From: Pseudoips prasinana
Taxonomy: Eukaryota; Arthropoda; Insecta; Lepidoptera; Nolidae
Direction of reading: 5' to 3'
Length of the DNA stretch: 64,000 nucleotides
NCBI GenBank assembly: GCA_951640165.1
Contig: OX621256.1
Location: 8,308,001-8,372,000 of the forward strand
Positions 9,086 to 19,305 of the stretch are shown here, in pieces. Each line of letters begins with the position of its first letter. Position 1 is the stretch's first letter. The notes below the pieces were generated by a model that saw only the letters and a program-made list of their open reading frames with translations, ran no database searches and was not told the DNA's origin. The translations under genes were made by a program, and so were the position numbers.

Positions 9086-9227
9086 TAGCTGTATGTTCTA
9101 CTTACCTACATGAGTCATAGTTACTTAAATAAATAAATATTCTATTCTTTTCTCTAACTTATGAGCCCGTTGCGTCTAATCGATGCGCGTAATAGAAGAA
9201 GTTTGATAGTTCAATGTAGGTGCCCTG

Positions 9228-9575
9228 CTTTTTAGGGTTCCGTAGCCATATGGAAAAAACGGAACCCTTATAGATTCGTCATGTCTGTCTGTCTGTCCGT
9301 CCGTATGTCACAGCCACTATTTTCCGAAACTATAAGAGCTATACTGTTGAAAACTTGGTAAGATGTATTGGGTGAACCTCATTAAGATTTTCACACAATA
9401 ATAGAAAAAGAATAATAATTTTGGGGGGACCTCATACATAGAACTGAAACACAAAATTTTTTTCATCCTACCCATACATGTGGGGTGTCTATGGATAGGT
9501 CTTCAAAAATTATATTGAGGTTCCTAATATATTTTTTTTCTCGGCCAAGTCCGACTCGCACTTGTCCGGTTTTTT
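9228..9575 (+). repeat. Dispersed repeat G (AGGGTTCCGTAGCC ... CACTTGTCCGG)
   Basis: It starts AGGGTTCCGTAGCCATATGG, has a (GTCT)n run, and ends CCGACTCGCACTTGTCCGGT with a T-run. A reverse copy lies at 43,811-44,097. The class is not certain and no ORF is present. Confidence 0.6.
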
Positions 9576-9600
9576 TTATTCAGTACTATCAGGGACATTG

Positions 9601-9907
9601 TCTAATCGAATCAGAAATGCGGAGATCCGCAGGCGAACCAAAGTAACCGACATAGCCCGAAGTGTGTGAAGCTGTAGTGACATTGGGCAGGGCACATAAG
9701 CTCGTGGAGCCGACGGCCGCTGGAGCAAAAAGGTTCTCGAGTGGCGAGCATGAACCGGAAGACGTAGCGTGGGCAGGCCCGCCGTAAGATGGACCGATGA
9801 TCTTGTGAGTGTCGCTGTAAGTCGCTGGATGCGGATAGCGCAAGATCAGCAATTGTCAAGATCCTTTGTCCAGCAGTGAACGTCTTTCGGCTGATATGAT
9901 TATGATG
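9601..9907 (+). pseudogene. RTE LINE ORF2 3' end, decayed
   Basis: The start reads R-I-R-N-A-E-I-R-R-R-T-K-V-T-D-I-A-R, typical of the end of RTE ORF2. Several stops follow, then the terminal CTTTCGGCTGATATGAT and an ATGATG-like tail. Confidence 0.75.
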
Positions 9908-9939
9908 ACGGGTATTGTTCCTAATTAAATAAATAAAAA

Positions 9940-10040
9940 ATAAAATAAAAAAGGTTTTTACTCACGTAGACTTTAAAAAAGCGATTGTCAGACCATGTTT
10001 GTAGTAATATATAATTATTTCTAGGTAGGTAGGTAGGTAT
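9940..10040 (-). repeat. LINE-tail repeat (ACGTAGACTTT), minus orientation
   Basis: It shares CACGTAGACTTTAAAAAAGC with copies at 4,052 and 12,384. The (TAGG)n run at 10,022-10,039 follows it. Confidence 0.5.
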
Positions 10041-10628
10041 ATAGCCATTAGTTAGCTTCGTGTGACTTGTTAATTTTGTAAATGTGCGCGGATGCACCCA
10101 CCGTTTGTTCATCTTGCAAGAGGTCATTTTAATTGCTTGAGTGAAATGGAATGTTATTGTTTATTACCTCACAATTATTTTGATTAACTACATGTCATCG
10201 GTTCAGTGCGTGCATTAGCCCACATAACAGCCAATGACAATGTAAAAACAAAAACAATGTTAAAGAGAAGATATAAAAAATAACTGAAAACAAAAAGCAA
10301 AAGAAGACGAATAAAGCAAGCCCGGAGTTTCTTTGTGGCTTTCTTCTCCGGGTCGTCCACCTAGGTAGCTAGAGAAAGCCGCAGGCTTGCTAGGTTTGGA
10401 TCCTAGTTCTATGCAATACTCACTAAACTCAAGTTACTATCATATACCTATATGTAACATACTTCTTATAAAAAGACAGTGTCACTTCAGCCGAATCGTT
10501 TTAGTTTTGGAGCGAAATACTGAGCGTATATAAGCGCAACGTTCCAAATTTAAAGAGTTTCCGCTGTATTGTTGTTTGAGAATCGACTTTTAGGTATCAT
10601 TCTTTTATTTGCTTGAAAATTCTTTCAG
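10041..10628. other. No recognised gene
   Basis: It holds a TATATAAG motif at about 10,517 with GC-rich flanks and an unexplained structured stretch near 10,318-10,415. Neither is enough to call a promoter or RNA gene. Confidence 0.3.
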
Positions 10629-10862
10629 TATCATCATATCAGCCGAAAGACGCCCTCTGCTGGATAAAGATCTCCACGATTACCGGTCTTGCGCTATCCG
10701 CATCCAGTAACTTCCAGCGACCACCCCAAGATCATCGGTCCATCTTGTTTCGGTTCGTGGTCGCCACTCGAGAACCTTCCTGCCCAGCGGCCGTCGGTTC
10801 TACGATCTTTCTGCCCTGCTCACTGCCACTTCAGCTTGGAAATTCTTCGGGTTATATTGATA
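10629..10862 (-). pseudogene. RTE LINE ORF2 3' end, minus strand
   Basis: The complement of GAAAGACGCCCTCTGCTGG, CGCATCCAGTAACTTCCAGC and CGTGGTCGCCACTCGAGAAC is the RTE terminal region. Small deletions disrupt the frame. Confidence 0.75.
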
Positions 10863-10904
10863 TGGTCTTGCTTTTTAAAGACAAACGTTTCCAATGAAAT
10901 GTTT

Positions 10905-11035
10905 TAAGAAAAGCACCAGACGAGACAATTGCGCACATTGTGGAAGAGTGCCCTATAAGACGTTTCTTAGGGGGCTTGAGGGTCTGCTTGCGCTTACAAC
11001 CGAGGCAAGGAACCTTATATTTTTGTGATAAAGTT
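10905..11035 (+). pseudogene. LINE ORF2 zinc-knuckle crumb
   Basis: One + frame encodes D-E-T-I-A-H-I-V-E-E-C-P-I-R-R-F, resembling the H-X4-C half of the post-RT zinc knuckle in LINEs. No longer homology is visible. Confidence 0.4.
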
Positions 11036-11040
11036 GAAAA

Positions 11041-11094
11041 TCTATAAAAGAAATTTGACAGATTGGGGTTGCTGGATGTGCTGGCGTCTGTACT
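11041..11094 (+). mobile_element. TIR element B, right half
   Basis: AAATTTGACAGATTGGGG then GCTGGATGTGCTGGCGTCTG is the right TIR of the element that is complete at 44,631-44,769. Confidence 0.6.
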
Positions 11095-11099
11095 TAAAG

Positions 11100-11150
11100 T
11101 TTTAAACCGCTGATAATGAGGCACTGTATTTCAATCCCGGGCCGACCCAA
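11100..11150 (+). mobile_element. SINE-3 head remnant
   Basis: CGCTGATAATGAGG ... TTCAATCCCGGGCCGACCC resembles the B-box side of the SINE-3 head in a diverged state. Confidence 0.35.
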
Positions 11151-11272
11151 AAAGTATCAGTGTTAGTGGAGTCTAAAAGCTGGCCGTGTCTAGGAGAGTA
11201 CGTAAAACCTTCAGTCTTGTTCTCCTGTACCAGGGGCTCTACTGTCTAAGCCGCCGAACATCGATTTCTTAA

Positions 11273-11435
11273 ATGACGTTCAAATAAATAAAAGTTAAAA
11301 ATGACTTAATCAATCATTAAATCGGCTTCAACGTTGACAATCGATTCCGGACCATTTATGACGTCACATGTGCTCATGGAAGCCGATTTAACGATTGATT
11401 AAGTCATTTTTAACCTTTATTTATTTGAACGCCAT
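11273..11435. mobile_element. Palindromic foldback element (163 bp)
   Basis: 57-bp arms, 11,273-11,329 and 11,379-11,435, are nearly perfect inverted copies (ATGACGTTCAAATAAATAAA against TTTATTTATTTGAACGCCAT). The loop is 49 bp. It is non-coding, with no clear target duplication. Confidence 0.7.
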
Positions 11436-11917
11436 TTACTATACTAAGTATATTACTTTACTATATTTAATCTTAATAATAACGGGAAAATAGCCATACG
11501 AAAAGAAGAAAAGATGAAATCTATTAGCGACATTTTTAAACAAAAAATATTTAATAAGTAGTTTGACTTTTTTTTCATCGTCTGATCTTAGATCAAGCAT
11601 TTCCAGTACACATTCTGGAAGTAGGTCTTGTATCCCGTCCCGTTATCACACGGGGAAAACTACTTAGGTACTAAAACTACGTATATACGTATAGTTATTC
11701 CAATTTTAACGTCTGCCATTTGTCTATCAGTCCGTCTGTCGACCTGTCCGACCGAATTTAGGTTGGCTATTTGTTTTTATTTATAGTAAAACGAGCGTGG
11801 GACAGGCTGCTGCTTCTCAAAAGAGAACATGCTGATTTAAATTCTAAGTACCTTCTTATAAGAAAAAACCTATAAGTTGGGTTGCCAACTCCAAAATTTA
11901 TAACCACCAAACACATT
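11436..11917. other. No recognised feature
   Basis: AT-rich sequence; no coding or repeat signal identified. Confidence 0.35.
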
Positions 11918-12115
11918 TTTTTAAGACAACGCCCCCACTATGTCATCTAATTCTGTGTCGCGGGGTACTTTACAAACATATAATAGACGGACACAAATTA
12001 CATCCAGACTCACAACAACTATTTATGGGTCACACAAATAGTTGTCCGGCGCGGGACTCGAACCCGCGACACGAAGCGGCGAGGCGACTGTCTTAGCCGC
12101 TGCGCCACACGTACA
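11918..12115 (-). mobile_element. SINE-4 (tRNA-headed)
   Basis: The minus strand has an A-box GCGCAGCGGCTAAGACAGTC and B-box CGCGGGTTCGAGTCCCGCG, a good tRNA-like head, then a GTGTCCGTCTATTATATG body. Two diverged copies lie in the duplication at 41,475-42,265 and a fragment at 13,712. Confidence 0.8.
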
Positions 12116-12160
12116 GTCAGTAACATACATACACATAGGTATATTGACCATGTGTATATT

Positions 12161-12360
12161 GACGGGCTGGTTGGTAAATGCTTGCCTTTGATGCTGCAGA
12201 TTGTGGGTTCGATTCCCAACCAGGACAGATATTTGTTTGCCTGAACATCTCTGTTTGTCCTGAGTCTGGGTGTAATTATCTATATAAGTATGTATTTACA
12301 AAAGAAAAGTAGTATATGCAGTATATCAATTAGTTGGTCTCCATAGTATAAAACGTAAAC
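12161..12360 (+). mobile_element. SINE-1, 3'-truncated
   Basis: Head GACGGGCTGGTTGGTAAATG, B-box GTGGGTTCGATTCCCAAC and body to TCTCCATAGTA. It ends before the GCTTAGTTTGG block. Confidence 0.75.
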
Positions 12361-12383
12361 TAAGTATAAATAAAAAAAAAAAA

Positions 12384-12610
12384 CGCTTTTTTTTCACGTA
12401 GACTTTAAAAAAGCGCTTGTAAATAGTCAGAATATGTTTGTAGTAATATAGTTAAGTACCTAAACATAATTATTTCTTGTTACATATAGATATAGGTACA
12501 CGGATTATATGAAAACATTTAGAATTAAATTTATTTTATAGTAGTAAGCATATTTAGCTAGCTTATATTAAGTTATTGTCAAAGAGATCATGTGTAGATT
12601 TTGTTATCAA
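12384..12610 (-). repeat. LINE-tail repeat (ACGTAGACTTT), long copy
   Basis: It matches 54,500-54,700 over most of its length, including GTACACGGATTATATGAAAA and TTAGCTAGCTTATATTAAGT. It is oriented with its A-rich end at the left on the minus strand. Confidence 0.6.
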
Positions 12611-12659
12611 AATTTAAAGTTTTAGCTATATTTTACTACATCGTACTCATATGTATATT

Positions 12660-12938
12660 TGACGGGCCCGTTGGTGTGGTAGATAAATCATTGCCTTTCA
12701 CGCCGCAGGTCGCAGGTTCAATTCCCACATTTCCCACCCAGGACAGATATTTGTGTGCATGAACATGTCTGTTTGTCCTGAGTCTAGGTAATTATCTATA
12801 TAAGTATGTATTTACAAAAGAAGAGTAGGTAGTATATGTAGTATATCAGTTATCTGGTTTCCATAGTACAAGCTCTGCTTAGTTTGGGATCAGATGGCCG
12901 TGTGTGAATAATGTCCCAGGATATTATTATTATTATAC
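12660..12938 (+). mobile_element. SINE-1, full length
   Basis: Head GACGGGCCCGTTGGTGTGGT to a TATTATTATTAT tail. A small duplication (CCCACATTTCCCACC) sits at the B-box. Confidence 0.85.
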
Positions 12939-12960
12939 CATCATACCGAAATTATATTTC

Positions 12961-13200
12961 ACGGGCCCGTTGGTAAATGCTTGCCTTTCACGCCGCTGGT
13001 CGTGGGTTCGATTCCCACCCAGGACAGATATTTGTGTGCATGAACATGTCGGTTTGTCCTGAGTCTGGGTGTAATAATTATCTATATAAGTATGTATTTA
13101 CAAAAGAAATGCAGTATAGATATCAGTTATCTGGTTGCCATAGTACAAGCTCTACTTAGTTTGCAATAAGATGGTCGTGTGTTAATAATGTCCCAGGATT
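12961..13200 (+). mobile_element. SINE-1, A-box-shortened copy
   Basis: Head ACGGGCCCGTTGGTAAATGC, B-box intact, body complete to CCCAGGATTTA. It is the third SINE-1 in the same orientation within 1.1 kb. Confidence 0.8.
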
Positions 13201-13292
13201 TACTATCTTGCCCACCACTGCAAAGCCAGGGTGAGGCTTTGCCATGTTCCGGGGAATCGCTTTAACTGTCTTGGATCTCGCAAAGGATTTCA
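13201..13292 (+). repeat. Dispersed repeat D, fragment
   Basis: CCCACCACTGCAA, GTTCCGGGGAATCGCTTTAA and GGATCTCGCAA match the repeat at 58,146-58,460 (same orientation) and 25,535-25,812 (opposite). Confidence 0.55.
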
Positions 13293-13295
13293 TCA

Positions 13296-13711
13296 TCTAT
13301 ACATATAATAAAATCGTAGAAAAGTCAAAACTGTACATTGAATATTTTTTAAAAGCATACTTGGTGCGTGATCTACTACCGATATCGAAGCCGAAAATAT
13401 AGTTTTTAGAATTTTTATTTTTAAATGTTATAAATTATCACCGCTTGTCCCCCGTAGGTGATAGCGTGATAATATCTAGCCTATATGTTGACCCGATCTC
13501 TTAGTAATATTCATGCAAAATTTTAAGTAAATCCAAGCAAAAATTTTTGAGTTTAGCCCGGACGTACATACAGACAAACAGACAAAAATACTAAAAACTA
13601 TATTTTTGGCTTCGTTAGCTATGGTACTCGTAGATCTCGCCCCAAGTATCCTTTAAAAAAAATATTCAATGTACAGTTTTGACTTTCCTACGATTTTATT
13701 ATATGTATAGA
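13296..13711. mobile_element. Helitron-family palindrome (two 5' ends head to head)
   Basis: The left edge is the Helitron 5' end TCTATACATATAATAAAATC on + and the right edge is the same end on the minus strand (ATTTTATTATATGTATAGA). The interior is one minus-strand Helitron body (AGCCCGGACGTACATACAGA). No 3' CTAG end is present. It therefore looks like a 416-bp TIR element, but is best explained by two Helitron pieces joined. Confidence 0.65.
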
Positions 13712-13805
13712 TGTAATTTGTGTCCGTCTATTATATGTTTGTAAAGTACGCCGCGACACAGGGATTGGATACCCAAGTGCGGGCGTTGTCTAAAAAATTG
13801 TTCCA
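13712..13805 (+). mobile_element. SINE-4 fragment
   Basis: TGTAATTTGTGTCCGTCTAT to GCGTTGTCTAAAAAA matches the SINE-4 body. The head is missing. Confidence 0.65.
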
Positions 13806-14111
13806 CTTATAACTTTAACACCAATTATTCAAGTATCAAGTAGTTATAAACACCGTCCCTTTTAGACAATGCTGTACATACTGAAAATACGTAGTAAATT
13901 CCCACATAATAATACATAATAAGCAGGTATATAACGGTATGACGGTGGACCATATAACAGAGCCGGGCCTCGGGCCTGTTTGCTTTAAACACACACCACC
14001 TACCTACTACTCATTCGTATATTATAAACGAGGTACAGTCGTACACACAAGCTTTTACGGAAAAAAATTATACAATAATTTGTGAGTAATAGCATTTCAG
14101 AATTTTATTAT
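13806..14111. other. No recognised feature
   Basis: AT-rich sequence with no ORF or shared repeat. Confidence 0.35.
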
Positions 14112-14192
14112 AAAAATTATAATAATATCTAGTCACACAGATTATTCTAGCCCCAAACTAAGCAAAGCTTGTACTATGGGTACCAGGCGACC
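14112..14192 (-). mobile_element. SINE-2, 3' fragment
   Basis: The complement of CCCCAAACTAAGCAAAGCTT and TACTATGGGTACCAGGCGAC is the SINE-2 body, with a TTATA-rich tail side at the left. Confidence 0.7.
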
Positions 14193-14289
14193 ACCCCAAA
14201 CCCCTACGCAGTATCCAGGTTAGTACTATTAGGGTAATTACATGAATGCACTTTAATGTTAACGTTTTTAATGTGAGATATATATTTTT

Positions 14290-14400
14290 TTTATATATAC
14301 AGAAGGCGACAAACGAGCAAGTGGGTCACCTGATGGTAAGTGATCACCGCTGCCCATGGACACTCGTGGTGCGTTGCCGTCCTTTTAGAGTCAGCAAACA
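14290..14400 (+). repeat. Dispersed LINE 3'-UTR-like repeat
   Basis: It contains GTGGGTCACCTGATGGTAAG and CCCATGGACACTCGTGG, the same repeat as 127-200. Confidence 0.5.
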
Positions 14401-14441
14401 AGTGTTGTTGACCCGTTCCCCCACCCCAATGAGCTCTGGCG

Positions 14442-14529
14442 ACCTCTTATCTTATCTTATCTTTGATGGGGTGTACTTGCGTACAGCACTTCGACCCTTC
14501 AGGATCTTTTGTACTATCCCCCACTGGTT
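14442..14529 (-). mobile_element. LINE-A 3' UTR and (AAGAT)n tail
   Basis: Downstream of the ORF2 stop at 14,530 a short UTR ends in AAGATAAGATAAGATAAGAG (minus strand), a microsatellite tail rather than poly(A). Confidence 0.6.
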
Positions 14530-16563
14530 TTATTCTATCCCTAAAGCCCTGAATGAAGTCTTCACATAATCCAGTACACTTCTTAGGGGTAGATCCTTGT
14601 AGTCTCCTGGTTCTGGATATGCCAGCCCCAGGATGGCCATTCTGTGTCTTGCCAATGCATCGCATTTGCATATTATATGCAGCATTGTTTCCTGTTCTTC
14701 CCTACAGGTCCTGCAGATCGGGCTATTCGACAGTCCCAATTTGTGTAGGTGATAGTTGGTGCCATAGTGGCCCGTGAATACTGCTACTATCAGTCGTAGC
14801 TGGTTTCTGCTGTACTTCCAAAGTTTTTTGGACCAGCTTTTGTCTATTCCTTTAATGAGTTGCTTTGAGTGTTTTAATTCCTTGATTTTGGTCCACATTT
14901 GATTGTGTTTAGCTGTGGATTCATTTTTAAGGATTGCTCCTATTACATTTGGAGGAATCCCTACGCACGGTTCTGGTCCACAGAACTGACTTTCAGATCC
15001 CTTCCTAGCTAGTGCATCTGCTTTTTCGTTGCCTTCTATTCCTGTATGGCCTGGTACCCATACGAGTTTGACTTTGTTTTTAGTACCAAGTTTGTTCAGA
15101 GCCGTGATACAGTTCTGGATTAATTTTGATTCGATTTTATGTGACATCAGGGCTTTTAATGTAGCCTGGCTGTCACTGTGTATGTAGATGGTCTGACCTT
15201 CAGTCGCCCTATCTATGATCGTCTGGGCGCATGTAATTATCGCGTATGTCTCTGCCTGAAACACTGTCGCGAAATTGCCCATGCTTTCGCTGATACTGCA
15301 GGTTTCATTATATACGCCCGCGCCTGTACCGGATTTCATTTTTGATCCGTCTGTATACCAAATTTGACTTTGTTCGTTTTGTTTACAAAGTCCTAATTTC
15401 CATTCCTCTCTACTAGGGATGTATAAATTATATTGTTTGTCAAATGTGTAGGTGGGTTGCATTTTATCACTTCCCATCTCTATTACATTGTCAAGGTTTT
15501 TCCAGTTTTCTGTCTGTGTATGCCTTGTGGGCATACGTTCATTAGATATGTGTCCCAGGACAGTAAGCCTTAGGAGTGTTTTTCTTGCCTCTTCTTGTAC
15601 TTCAAGGTGTAGTGGTACTAGGTCTAGAATAACTTCCAAGGCCGCTGTTGGTGTAGTGCTAAACGCCCCTGTCATTGCTAAGCAGGCAGTGCGTTGTATT
15701 TTGTTTAGCACTTGTTTACAAGTTTCCAGTTTTGTTCTTGGCCACCAGACGATACTACCGTACATCAGTACCGGTTTTACCATCATTTTGTATATCCAGT
15801 GAACGATTTTGGGTTTTAGACCCCATGTTTTGCCATATGCTGCTCGGCACATGCCGAATATTCTCAGGGCTTTGCTTTTTAAGTTTTCTACATGTTCTTT
15901 CCATGTGAGTGATTTGTCGAGTGTTATACCCAGGTATTTCACTTCTTTTGACAAATAAATTTTTGTGTTGTAGAGTTTTAAAATTCCTATACCCGATAGG
16001 TCTTTCTTTTTTGTGAATGGTACTATAACGGCTTTCTGTGGGTTTATAGAAAGGTTATTTGATTTGCACCAGTCTTCTGTTTCTTTTAAAGCTTGTTTCA
16101 TAATATCTGCTACTATGTGAGGGAATTTCCCACTTATTAGTATCACAATATCGTCTGCATAGCCGACGGTATACCGTGGCCCTGTGTTTAGGTTTATCAA
16201 GAGCTCGTCCACAACCAGGCACCACAGTAGCGGTGAGATGACTCCGCCTTGTGGGCATCCTCTGGTTGTCGTTGCATATCTGATGTCCCCTAGTAGTGTT
16301 GACTGCAGTTGCCGTCCTTTCAGCATTCTGTCTATCCATCTGCATAGAGTGGGTTCTATGCTATGGTTCCTGGCGGCATTTTGTATAGTACTGAATGCCG
16401 TGTTGTCAAAAGCTCCTTCAATATCTAGAAATGCCGCAAGGCATATTTCTTTGTTTTCTAAGGCTGCTTCCGCCTTTTTCACAACATGGTGTAGGGCTGT
16501 CTCGGTAGATTTTCCTGCCTGATAAGATTCTGTTGCCAGTGTAGCGGGAATCTTTTTAGAGGC
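14530..16563 (-). pseudogene. LINE-A ORF2: reverse transcriptase plus RNase H
   Basis: A frame of about 677 codons, open to the stop at 14,530. Counting from the GTG at 16,482: RT motif A F-L-D-I-E-G-A-F-D (18-26), motif B G-C-P-Q-G-G-V-I-S-P (75-84), catalytic Y-A-D-D (108-111); RNase H D378, E411, D437, D489 with W-V-P-G-H-T; then a C-X2-C...H-X4-C knuckle near 600. The RNase H places it in the I/R1/LOA-type LINEs rather than CR1 or RTE. The GTG is internal; no authentic start is present because the copy is 5'-truncated, with a frameshift near 16,563. RT and RNase H residues are all present, so decay is recent, but the endonuclease is lost and the copy cannot move autonomously. Confidence 0.85.
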
Positions 16564-16681
16564 CCTTGCCTGATGTGTATGTCTACCATTTTTTCAAGTG
16601 ATTTGAGAAAGAATGATGTGAGACTAATCGGTCTATATGATTTTGGTGACTCGTAGTCCGACTTTCCAGGTTTCGGAAACT
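16564..16681 (-). pseudogene. LINE-A RT N-terminal segment, frameshifted
   Basis: In another frame it encodes P-K-P-G-K-S-D-Y-E-S-P-K-S-Y-R-P-I-S-L-T, the RT finger region that normally precedes the downstream ORF. Homology stops abruptly at about 16,681. Confidence 0.75.
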
Positions 16682-17045
16682 GGCGACCTCACTCACACTC
16701 GGAAACACAACATTAAAAGTATTAATGTTATTATTCAAGAATGTCTTCTGTAAGGTGGAGGTACTTCCCCAGTCGGGCTGCTCTTTGAGCGAATGAACGC
16801 TATGCCCTACCTCTCTTGAAAATGTAAACTGTATGTATGAGGTTTTTGAAATATTGAGAGTAAGGAGATTGATTCTGAGCCATTGGTTTTGGAGGCCATT
16901 TTCGGCAATGCGGCACACTCCGGCGCAAGTCTCTCCGTGGAATACTATGGCTGTATCGTCAGCATACGTACATATTATCCCGTTACAAAGTGTTTGAAGA
17001 CATAAGTCATTGATGTACACCAGGAAGATAACAACATTGTATAAA
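16682..17045 (-). pseudogene. Second LINE RT fragment (FLVYINDL...YADDTAIVF)
   Basis: The minus strand encodes F-L-V-Y-I-N-D-L and then C-T-Y-A-D-D-T-A-I-V-F-H-G-E-T, RT motif C of a LINE of Jockey/CR1 type (YADDT rather than the YADDI of LINE-A). The remaining part is rearranged. It abuts LINE-A at 16,681, giving a mixed ORF (16,583-17,020). Confidence 0.65.
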
Positions 17046-17145
17046 AGAAATCGTTTTATTTTAAAGTGACGACGGCCTTATAAGGTGAATAACACTCCTG
17101 TAGGTATCACAGGGTACTGTACAGTCATACCCAGATTCAGAACAA
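17046..17145. other. No recognised feature
   Basis: Short AT-rich interval between a LINE fragment and a TIR element fragment. Confidence 0.3.
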
Positions 17146-17230
17146 CTATGTAGGTATGTGCCCCAATCTGTCAAATTTCCCCAATTGAAAGTGAACCTTA
17201 TGCATATGTGAAAAATAAGTCTGTCATTGT
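17146..17230. mobile_element. TIR element B, left part
   Basis: GTGCCCCAATCTGTCAAATTT and the GAAAGTGAACCTTATGCATA stretch match the interior of the complete copy at 44,631-44,769 (reverse). Confidence 0.5.
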
Positions 17231-17366
17231 TCAAAAAAAGTGTATACGTGCCATCTTTTGTGCAAACCCATTCATGTAGACCTTTATTAAAAAGTTGACG
17301 ATTTTGGCACGAACTGATTGACATGTAATGTTGTTCTTATCAAATTTCACCAATAGTGGCCAGTCC

Positions 17367-17432
17367 CGATGGAAATTAGACAACTGCGCGGACATATTAT
17401 ATTGCGCGCATACACGAGTGTGCGCGAGACAG
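17367..17432 (-). mobile_element. SINE-3 small fragment
   Basis: GATGGAAATTAGACAACTGC, then CGAGTGTGCGCGAGACA, matches the SINE-3 3' body. Confidence 0.55.
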
Positions 17433-17557
17433 TAGTCCATAGAAATAATATATTATTATTTTGCATTTATAATCCTTTCGATATAACTATCAAAATCGGT
17501 TCTCAAACAACTAAGAAATTACATAATATAAATATACTAATAAAAAAAACAATCGGT

Positions 17558-17695
17558 CAAAAATGAAATGAAAAGAATCTCTATCATGCTTTGATGTTAT
17601 TTATGACATCATATTTCTTATCACTCATCATAATTCTGTCAATAATATATGTATAGGCATAAATTTTTACCTACGGTGAAAAGATTTCTCTTCTT
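17558..17695 (-). repeat. Repeat E, copy 1
   Basis: It is the reverse complement of 21,502-21,640 with high identity (AGAATCTCTATCATGCTTTG, ACCTACGGTGAAAAGATTTC). A third, partial copy lies at 21,142-21,240. No ORF or terminal repeats. Class unknown. Confidence 0.6.
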
Positions 17696-17732
17696 TTTTA
17701 ATATACTAATAAAATCTTACTCTCACTATCCG

Positions 17733-17805
17733 ACACAACGAGCTAGTGGACATGACCGGAAAGAGGTCAGGTGCAGGACCGACGGCTCTACGTGCTCTCC
17801 GAGGT
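17733..17805 (-). mobile_element. SINE-3 small fragment
   Basis: CATGACCGGAAAGAGGTCAG and ACGTGCTCTCCGAGG match the SINE-3 body. Confidence 0.6.
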
Positions 17806-18502
17806 ATGGATGGTTTTATATCGCCAGATGCCGCATTCCGCAACAACTTGTATTTACGACTAGGTAATCTTTCTCTTTACTACTAGAACCCAATATAATG
17901 TCTTGTCTGCCTTTTACACCACTAAACTGATACAAATCTATATTAATTTAGTAAAAGTATGAAAAGAACAGAAACTACTAAAACTGCGCACTAATACACG
18001 CACCGGACCTTTAATTAGTCGGGAACTTATTCACATATTTTTTTTGTTAGATTTTCGCGCTTAAACTAAATTGACACAACCAAATATGCCATGTCATTAG
18101 CTTTAGAACTAAATATGTTAGAAAGAAACACAATTATATTAAAAAAAAATAATTGGTAGTGTACAGAATCAGGGACATTATCAACGATTGAATATGCTAT
18201 TCCTTGACCAAAGGGGGCGGTCTATATGTTTTAAATTCAAAATTCATTGATTCCGTTAAAATATTACATTTATGTGGAATCGTCATTTTTTCCCCTACCG
18301 TGTAGTGCATGGCGTGCCAGCTACTAAGAAACACTGCCAGCAAAACTCAGTAGGAATTTAACTTTTTTCTAATATTTTTTTTTCCATAAACTCACATTGT
18401 ATTTAAATGTGTTAATTTAGAGTGACTCAATACCAAGCTGTTTTGACACTTAAATAATCAGAAGTATTGTAGTAAGTCCTGCTACACAATTTGACTTCAC
18501 TC
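17806..18502. other. No recognised feature
   Basis: AT-rich sequence with no ORF or shared repeat that I can identify. Confidence 0.35.
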
Positions 18503-18890
18503 GTGATGATGATGATGATGTCTTCCCGGCCGAATTTCGGCCACGGCGGGCATTCTCAATGGAGATTAGCCAATTGCGCAGGACATATTATAGTGCACAA
18601 GTGTGTGCACAAACACAGGGACACTTTCTATTCCATCACTCTCATGATCCGATGGGCCGACTAGCGACACGACCGGAAAGGGTTCAGGTACAGGACCGAC
18701 GGCTTTACGTGCTCTCCGAGGCCCGGGGGTGTAATACCGCCAATTTCCAGACTTGGGGCTGATACTGAGAAGTTTCTTTTTACGGAAATATCCCAAAGTC
18801 ACTTTTTGGCTCGACCCGGGATTTGAACCCAGGACCTCATTTTCTGCGGTTCAATACGCTACCGCTAGATCAACGAGGCAGTCAACTTGT
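18503..18890 (-). mobile_element. SINE-3, full length (tRNA-headed, CAT tail)
   Basis: On the minus strand the head contains an A-box-like GATCTAGCGGTAGCG and a B-box GGGTTCAAATCCCGGG, then a 300-bp body (ACGTAAAGCCGTCGGTCCTG, CCGAAATTCGGCCGGGAAG) and a (CAT)n tail at 18,503. Copies at 25,143, 45,520 and 53,091. Confidence 0.85.
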
Positions 18891-19305
18891 ACTCTTATAG
18901 TTCCTTTAAAGTTATTCGGGGACATTTCTCTGATACACTGGGAAGTTTTTAATATAATCTTACTACGCACAAGTATCATACAGGTATTATTTTAATATTA
19001 TTTTTGTATCCTAAACACTTTTGTGTGCGATTGTATAGTGGGGTATGTGCAAACATTGGTATGTTTGCACATTGGCCGCAGGTAGGTACCTGATGTTTCA
19101 TTCTGCTAGCCAACGTTGCTGTTTGATATACGTAGATATACTTACCTGTATATATCTATTGTTATCTACGTATACGAAATAGAACATAGAGTCAATGTCG
19201 GTATATTACTGGGTAAGCAAGCCGTCCGATAGGCCCTTTCGATTCTCGCACCGACCAAATAGTTGCTTGAAAAGTCCTGACAGCCTAGTAGTTAGACCAT
19301 TTGCT
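18891..19305. other. No recognised feature
   Basis: AT-rich sequence with no identified element. Confidence 0.35.

Noticed and set aside
9290..9302. (GTCT)n and (GACA)n runs as independent microsatellites
   Set aside because: They belong to repeat G and Helitron bodies that carry these runs in every copy.
10500..10570. TATATAAG promoter
   Set aside because: A single TATA-like word in AT-rich DNA, with no downstream ORF or transcript evidence.
12019..12115. Genuine tRNA gene on the minus strand
   Set aside because: Same reasoning: it is the head of SINE-4, with the same body following in three places.
15452..15802. 116-codon + strand ORF
   Set aside because: Shadow of LINE-A RT/RNase H on the opposite strand.
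14530..16482. Intact LINE-A ORF2 from the start at 16,482
   Set aside because: That start is a GTG inside the RT domain; the frame continues upstream and is broken by a frameshift and truncation.
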